Assembly: GCA_951799445.1 (NCBI GenBank)
Contig: OX637288.1
Location: 32,095,288-32,159,287 of the forward strand
DNA from: Pseudisothecium myosuroides
Lineage: Eukaryota; Streptophyta; Bryopsida; Hypnales; Lembophyllaceae
Direction: 5' to 3'
Length of the DNA stretch: 64,000 bases
Position numbers and translations under genes: made by a program. Below the pieces are notes generated by a model. That model was given only the letters and a program-made list of their open reading frames with translations. It searched no databases and was not told the origin of the DNA. This document shows, one piece after another, positions 57,499 to 64,000 of this stretch; position 1 is the first letter of the stretch, and every line of letters begins with the position of its first letter.

Positions 57499-60400
57499 AT
57501 GCCGAGAGCGAAGATGAAGGACGCCGAGACCGCATCGAAACCCAAATTCTACGCCGTGAAGAAGGGCCACAAGCCCGGCATCTACACCAGCTGGAAGGAT
57601 TGCAATCACCAGGTCAGGCTCAATCCCAACAACACGCAATCCCAGCTCCAGTTAAACAGAATTGGGATAGCCTGTATTGGCAGATTCGTGATTAGGGATT
57701 AATTTCTAGAATACACGAGAATTTCTGGAACAGACGAGCATTCGATGGTGTTTCTAATGGAATGAAATTGGGGTGTACTCGGAGTTGTAATGGAAAATTC
57801 GTGATTAGGGTTCAATTCATGGAAAAGACGAGAGTTTGTGGAATTCGATGGGTTTTTTATTGAATGAAATTGGGGTTACTCATTGTGTGCATTAACAGAT
57901 TCGTGATTAGGAATCAATTTTTAGAATAAACGAGAATTTCTGGACTAGACGAGCATTCGATGGTGTTTCTAATTGAATGAAATTGAAGGTGTACTCGTAG
58001 TTGGAATGACATATTCGTGATTAGGGTTCAATTTATAAAATAGACGAGTCTATGGAACAGACGAGAGTTCGATGGGTTTGTCGTTGAATGGGATGTTCTC
58101 GTAGTTGTAATGGAAAATTCGTCATTTGATAGAGGGGACGAGAGTTTGTGGAATTCGATGGGTTTCTGATTGAATGAAATTGGGGTTTACTCATTGTGTG
58201 CATTGGCAGATTCGTGATTAGGATTCAATTTTTAGAATAAACGAGAATTTCTGGACTAGACGAGCAGTCGATAGTGTTTCTAATTGAATGAAATTGGGGT
58301 GTACTCGGAGTTGGAATGACATATTCGTGATTAGGGTTCAATTTATAAAATAGACGAGTCTATGAAACAGACGAGAGTTCGATGGGTTTCTCGTTGAATG
58401 GGATGTTCTCGTAGTTGTAATGGAAAATTCGTCATTTGATAGAGGGGACGAGAGTTTGTGGAATTCGATGGGTTTCTGATTGAATGAAATTGGGGTTTAC
58501 TCATTGTGTGCATTGGCAGATTCGTGATTAGGATTCAATTTTTAGAATAAACGAGAATTTCTGGACTAGACGAGCAGTCGATAGTGTTTCTAATTGAATG
58601 AAATTGGGGTGTACTCGGAGTTGGAATGACATATTCGTGATTAGGGTTCAATTTATAAAATAGACGAGTCTATGAAACAGACGAGAGTTCGATGGGTTTC
58701 TCGTTGAATGGGATGTTCTCGTAGTTGTAATGGAAAATTCGTCATTTGATAGAGGGGACGAGAGTTTGTGGAATTCGATGGGTTTCTGATTGAATGAAAT
58801 TGGGGTTTACTCATTGTGTGCATTGGCAGATTCGTGATTAGGATTCAATTTTTAGAATAAACGAGAATTTCTGGACTAGACGAGCAGTCGATAGTGTTTC
58901 TAATTGAATGAAATTGGGGTGTACTCGGAGTTGGAATGGCATATTCGTGATTAGGGTTCAATATTTAAAATAGACAAGGTTCTGGAACAGACGAGAATTC
59001 GATGGGTTTCTAGTTGAATGGGGTGTTCTGGAACAGTGGAGAATTCGATGGCTCTCTATTTGAATGAAATTGGGGTGTTCTCATAGTTTGCATTTGGCAG
59101 ATTCGTGATTAGAGTTCAATTTATGGAGTAGTCGATGGGATTTTCAGGTGCATGGATACAGAGGAAACCAGTACCAGGGCTTTGATTGTCGAACAGAGGC
59201 GGAGCAGTACATGGGTGGTGGTTCGACCTTGCTATTGATTCCAGCCATTTCTAAATCCAAGTCTCCGAAAGTGGTGAAGGTGAAGCGTACCCGTTCCGCA
59301 ATGCCAAGACTCGGGCGATTGTCCACCACAGCTGTGGTGTGTGTGAGCACAACGTTTTCGAAATTTGCAATGTGTGTTTTATGTGAGTGTTGTTGTTGTA
59401 GGGTTGATTGTAATTGAGGAAGGTAAGACTATTGTGGAGCTGCATTGTTCTCTAAGAGATACTGTTTGGTTGTTTGCAGGCTGTAGATACGACGGGAGCT
59501 TCGGGAGCTTCGGAAAGCTTAGCGGTGAGTTTATTGTTGAATCTGTTGCTGAGGTAGATGCAGCCTTTCTTGTTTTGCTTCCTCATTTTCTGGTGGGTTG
59601 GAATCAAAATATTGGTTGAGTCTATTAATTCTGGCTTATTTTGCATAAGATTTGTGTTATTTTGGTGTCTGCAATACAATTTATGGCGACTTACAACAGA
59701 TTTTTAACAAGGTTGCTTTAAATTCTGGCTAGAGATTCACATTTTCCTCAGTAAAAATACAAATTTTGACGATACTTAATCCATAAAGGAATAGCTGGGT
59801 AGATGTTTCAGAATTGGGTTTGTCAGAGTTGGGGATTTCAGCTGTGTGTTTCTGAGCCCCAGAGTCTCATCTCTTGCCCTCATCCTGGAGATTTCAAATT
59901 GTGTTTACCAAATCGCCTTCTTTCTAAGAGCACAAGTCTTGAACTATGACACCTGCTAATATGTGCACTCATAACTTTTTGGTGGACAAAACTGTACTCA
60001 ACAATAGCTGGAGTTTGTTGAAGCTTTTTTGGTTGCTATAGAAAGTCGTCTACGGGATAACAGAATACATCATTTCTCCCTTCATTGGCAAGTTACTGAG
60101 CATACCTTCTACATGGCCTGTAACGAGAGGACTCTTGTCAAGAAAGCTCTTTTCTTGGCATGGAGTTTATGTTATTTGTACCTGTGGTATGAGTATCTGT
60201 TACTTACAGGATTTTCTTGCAATGTACGATGGTATTCTTTCTTGCAGGATGATGTATACCAAGTGGAGTATGACGGTGCTTCAAAAAGCAATCCAGGTCC
60301 GGCTGGCTCTGGGGCTTTGGTGCGGCGTCCTGATGGGTCTGTGGTACGTTTTTGCTCTTTGGGTGGTATTGATGTTCCATGATTTTCGATATTCCTTGCT

Positions 60401-61908
60401 TCGATTTTTCACCTTTTGTATTTCACTATCTACATTCTCAATTCATACCCAGTGTTCAGTGTCTCCCATGTAGTAATTGTTGCAATTTGAATACAATTTG
60501 AATACAATTTGATTTTATGAGAGGTTGTATTTTGAGGATATCTTTGCATTGACTTGTTGTGAATCGTAGGTGTGTGAGCTCAGAGAAGGAATTGGGTCAG
60601 CAACAAACAACGTCGCAGAATATCGAGCATTCATATTAGGTTTGAAGGGAGCGCTTGACAGAGGAATCTATCGAGTGAGGGTTCAAGGGGATTCTAAACT
60701 TGTTTGTGAACAGGTATGCTTGATTTTCTGAGGGTACCTTTGTTGCAAAGCTTTAGTACAGTACCGTTTTTCTGGCTTTGTGCAAATTTATAACCAGTCA
60801 ATCGTTTTATAACCCTGAATCCTCACTTTGTGAAAAATGACTTGCAGCACTGTTATAAGAATCGTGTTTTCAATTTGCAGTGTTGGGGGCTGTGGTGCAG
60901 GTCTTAGGTAGATGGAAAGTGAATCAGCCGACGCTTGCCATTTTGTGTAGAGAGGCACAAAGGTTGATTGAGAATTTCTCAGAATTTTCTGTACTGCATG
61001 TCGACCGAGTACGTTCTCTTCATTCCCAATTTCTAGCATCTTTAAATTATTGAAAGATGGAGCACATTTAATTTAGGGTCGACTTCAAACAATTTTTTGT
61101 CATAGGTTTGTCGCTATCATCAATCGTGTCGAGCGAAGTAAGTGCGATCAAAATGATGTTATGTGCTCGATTCCGCGTTGTCAATGTGGGACAATTCGCA
61201 GGAGAGTAAAGCTAAAGTGGAGATATGGTCAGAAATGAAGCTCTGAGACCTTGGCAGTTACGTCCCAAATGGTGGCAATTAGTTGTCACTTGACATTTTA
61301 TTACCTTCTACTCTATGCAGGAGTTCAATTTAGCGGCTGACAAGCTAGCAAATGAAGCCGTTTCTCTACCAGGTATTACAACTACCCGTCTGTTAAATTC
61401 TCTCTAGGGTATCCGTTACATTGAGATGCCATAACTTCTATTTGTGGGCAAGCAAGGCAGGTGCCTTAGAGGCTTACCACACCAGAGGAAAGTCACTGAA
61501 GTGGAATTATGTCATTTAGTGCTAGTGGCTACTACATTAAAGGAACAACAAGAACGATTGAAGAGTCCCTTTTGTCATTCCAGCATACTCTAGGGTATCG
61601 TGTGTGGCACATGATAGATGACATGGCAATGAAGAAGCATGTGATCTTCTTTGTGAAAATTCATGAAATGAGGAAAAGAAAGAGCTGTTATTTAGTATCT
61701 ATGCCATGTGGACTAGGCCGTGCGGAAGTGATGTTGCCTGCCTCTGTAGCGTTGTACCGCCCTTATTTTTTATCCCTAGTTTGAGAATTTTCTGGATATA
61801 TATTCTCTGTTGCAGAGACAAAGTTTGTGAGCTCATTTCCCAGTGCAAGAGCTGGGAAGACGGAGGCTGCGCTTTTGGGGGGCTCCGACTGGCGACAGTG
61901 CGGGAAAG
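57499..61908 (+). CDS. RNase H-like protein with an N-terminal viroplasmin-type (hybrid-binding) domain; at least eight exons, 3' end unresolved
   Basis: Exons: 57499-57612, 59148-~59342, 59480-59524, 60248-60343, 60570-60713, 60901-61008, 61321-61372, 61816-61908; most joins are phase 0. Exon 1 and the start of exon 2 form the RNase H1 N-terminal fold (KFYAVKKGHKPGIYTSWKDC, then VHGYRGNQYQGFDCRTEAEQ), which binds RNA/DNA hybrids in eukaryotic RNase H1. The catalytic domain starts near residue 125. The four acidic residues are visible: D127 (EYDGAS), E167 (NNVAEYRA), D191 (QGDSKL) and D241 (AADKLA). The predicted role is cleavage of RNA in hybrids. The exon 2 donor is uncertain (59336 or 59342). 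Past 61908 (KSYGAF in readthrough, or a splice at GTAAATC) the end is unclear; one possible last exon is near 62871-62963. Intron 1 holds a tandem array. Confidence 0.82.
57683..59140 (+). repeat. Tandem array, 310-bp unit, in intron 1 of the RNase H gene
   Basis: GATTCGTGATTAGG starts units at 57898, 58209, 58519 and 58829 (spacings 311, 310, 310). A shorter unit starts at 57683 and a decayed end is near 59099. The three middle units are almost identical. Each contains internal sub-repeats about ACGAGAGTT and TTCGATGGGTTTCT. The first unit begins 70 bases after the exon 1 donor, and the array fills nearly the whole intron. Confidence 0.95.
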
Positions 61909-62339
61909 GTAAATCATACGGAGCTTTTGATTTTTCGCAGAGCTCTCAATTGCGGCTGGCCTGCAAGTCCTACTATTTGGGCTTTCGCCCTTCTCCTGCG
62001 GTGGGAGCCCAGTGGTTACGCAACACATTCTCTCCTACGAAGGCTATACGAGCCCTTGCTTTAGTAGCAAGACCTAGGGTATGCTATGCTTATCCTGCAT
62101 GGCACTTTGTTATTCTAGTTACTCCCTCTCTTATGTTTGACTGGTCCTGTTTTGCTGTTTTGGTATTGACAATTTGCGTTTTCAAAGTTTTGTATTTCAA
62201 CTTTTGTGGACAAGGTCGTCGTGCTTACTATATGTGCTTCGTTTCCATAGCGATAGTCTGGAGACCTGTACCTGTATTTTTACTGCAGGTTTTTAACAGT
62301 AAACTTAGTAGGCTCCATGTGGCATGTGCAGGTTAGTAG

Positions 62340-64000
62340 TTCAAGTTGGGCTTTGACAAGGAGGTGCTTTACTAACATGACTGTGAGGTAGCTCTCATGA
62401 CTACATTCATTCTGTATATCCTTCTCAGACTCTAAAAACTTGAACGCAGCATTCCAATTATTTATGGAAATTTCTGATCATTAGGGAGTGTAAGATTGGG
62501 TGCGTGGGAGATTCCATTTGTTGGTTTAGGCTTCTCTAGTTATTTCAAAATTTTGGCCAAATTTATGTACTCAAATGGGCAGTCTCTAGTTGGTGTAAAC
62601 CTCAAGGGTCCCTCAACAGTTTAAAGGTAGGTCTTCAAGCTTTTGAGGGGTCTTGACATATACACCACGGAGTCAATCCGCCTCAAAGTCGACCTAGAAT
62701 TTGAAATAACCGAGATAGCAAGGAAAGCTCCCAGGAATCAAATCTTACTCTCCCTATTACTGTACTGTACATACACAGAGTTGCAGAACACCGTTTTAGA
62801 GTGCTATATAAAAGAAGGTTTTGCTATCATGAGAGGCTACATATCTCATGGCTTTGGAAGTGGATGTGCAGGCTCCTTTTGTAGTTGTGGCCCTGCCAAG
62901 TCTCACGCAAGCGTTAATCACCAAACACTTAAGACATTACACAAAAGGCTCTGTGGAGTCTGATCATGCATTCTTCATCAAGCCAAATAAGGGGATATTA
63001 CTTACCCCACACTTCAATTTTAACTGTAATATTAGAATGTCATCCCTTCTTTTGGAGATCTTGGGCACAGGATATTATAATATCTATGCTCATATCTTTT
63101 CGAGAACAGAGAAACTCTATACTGTACAGTACTGTACAGTACTTCTAATGTGGGTACTGGGAGTTGTATTCAACAATAATCAGGCTTCCAGCATTGAAAG
63201 GAAGGAGCAGTCGTTACTACGGTATGCCTCTCTGAAATTTGCATTGCTTCCACTCCTGCAGGTTTTCCATCCTTTTATTGGAGATGATTCATGATTTGTG
63301 CCATCCGTTTAATTCCTTATACATTTCAAATTCTGTAGAAAGCTTTTGCATTGCCTGGATGGATTTTTTGGGGCAATGGCTCTGAAAACCTACTGCACTG
63401 TCTGGGCTTTGGCGAAGTGACGTTAGAGGAAACCCAAGTCATTGGACTCCCACAGCTCTATGTTCCCTATATTCACTAATGCAAACACTTGTGGAGAAGT
63501 TTGATTTTGCACTATGGCAAATGATAAAAATACCCTTTTGGCTGCAGCTCCGGATGAGAGTAAAATAAGGGTATTTAGATACTTTGGATTTTGATATGTG
63601 GAAAATTTACAAACTTGGTTGGTCGCTTACACTGATTTATCCTATCAGTGCATGTGGCACTTACGTACCAAGTGACACTGTTTTAAATTAGTGCAGAATG
63701 GAAAAAGAATTGTGTTTTATTCCGTTCCCTGCCTGAATCCGGTCCTTACAAAATACACCTAAACCGTTTAGGCTGTCCCTTTGAGACTCCTTTCCAATTC
63801 CAAATTCAAGTGCATTGACCAATTTGATTCTTGTTTGGGGTCATGTTTAGGCACTCAACCGTATTGGTTGAGAAGGTTGGCTATAAGTATCTATTCAAGT
63901 TTGTAGTTGACCTTCTTTTTTTAAAATATATTTTGCAATGAAATTTTAAATTTTTTGAGGTGAAAGCCAATCATTTCTAATTCATATGTACAAGTCAAAT
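62340..64000. other. Downstream of the RNase H gene; no gene clearly supported
   Basis: A frame at 62871-62963 after a GGATGTGCAG acceptor encodes GSFCSCGPAKSHASVNHQTL... and stops; its phase would fit the RNase H gene's last known exon, but nothing else supports it. A perfect 22-base palindrome of ACTGTACAGT units lies at 63120-63141. The remainder to 64000 shows no genes. Confidence 0.35.

Noticed and set aside
57683..59140. CRISPR-like array because of regular spacing
   Set aside because: The unit is 310 bp and contiguous, with no short repeats separated by unique spacers, and it lies in a plant intron.
57499..59342. Endogenous caulimovirus, suggested by the viroplasmin-type domain
   Set aside because: This domain is also the normal N-terminus of eukaryotic RNase H1. 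It is spliced in frame to an RNase H domain with intact acidic residues, and no other viral genes occur nearby.

Overview
The window reads as nuclear DNA of a land plant. Three genes have many short introns with ordinary GT-AG borders. One is a bacterial-type (organellar) leucyl-tRNA synthetase with a transit-peptide-like N-terminus, one is a group II intron maturase-like protein encoded in the nucleus, and one joins a viroplasmin-type domain to RNase H. Long AT-rich gene-poor tracts are full of palindromic and nested mobile elements. The species cannot be read off the sequence; an early-diverging land plant is only a guess.

Layout. 1-4.4 kb: an LTR-like non-coding element with internal tandem repeats. 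4.7-12.8 kb: an unrecognised, decayed minus-strand multi-exon gene, split in one exon by a 5,956-bp CACTA-type DNA transposon (5990-11945) with CACTACTAGAAA ends and a 3-bp AAT target duplication. That transposon carries nested insertions: a TTAA-flanked element, a tRNA-like SINE candidate, an inverted copy of the LTR-like element and a 363-bp near-perfect palindrome. 12.9-13.8 kb: a small satellite array built from two alternating ~108-bp monomers. 14.4-15.8 kb: two decayed pieces of an FCP1/NIF-type HAD phosphatase. 17.5-18.5 kb: a compact two-exon gene for an 85-residue single-membrane-span protein. 18.8-24 kb: mostly non-coding, with palindromes and an AAT microsatellite. 24-38 kb: three copies of a ~2-kb cassette, each with a two-exon secreted glycine-rich protein gene and its own TATA box; two are in direct orientation and one is inverted. 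39.7-42.2 kb: maturase-like gene (minus). 43.2-53.3 kb: leucyl-tRNA synthetase (plus, 21 exons, 1,002 codons reconstructed with every phase consistent). 53.7-57.1 kb: TTAA-flanked elements and a foldback element. 57.5-61.9 kb or beyond: the RNase H gene, whose first intron holds a 310-bp tandem array.

The maturase-like and leucyl-tRNA synthetase genes are divergent, their start codons about 1 kb apart. Both products would be expected in organelle gene expression (intron splicing and translation). The DNA between them holds a degenerate ~200-bp repeat and telo-box (AAACCCTAA) motifs. The three glycine-rich genes are a recent local family that differs mainly in poly-glycine length. No bacterial operon, CRISPR array or rRNA gene was seen.
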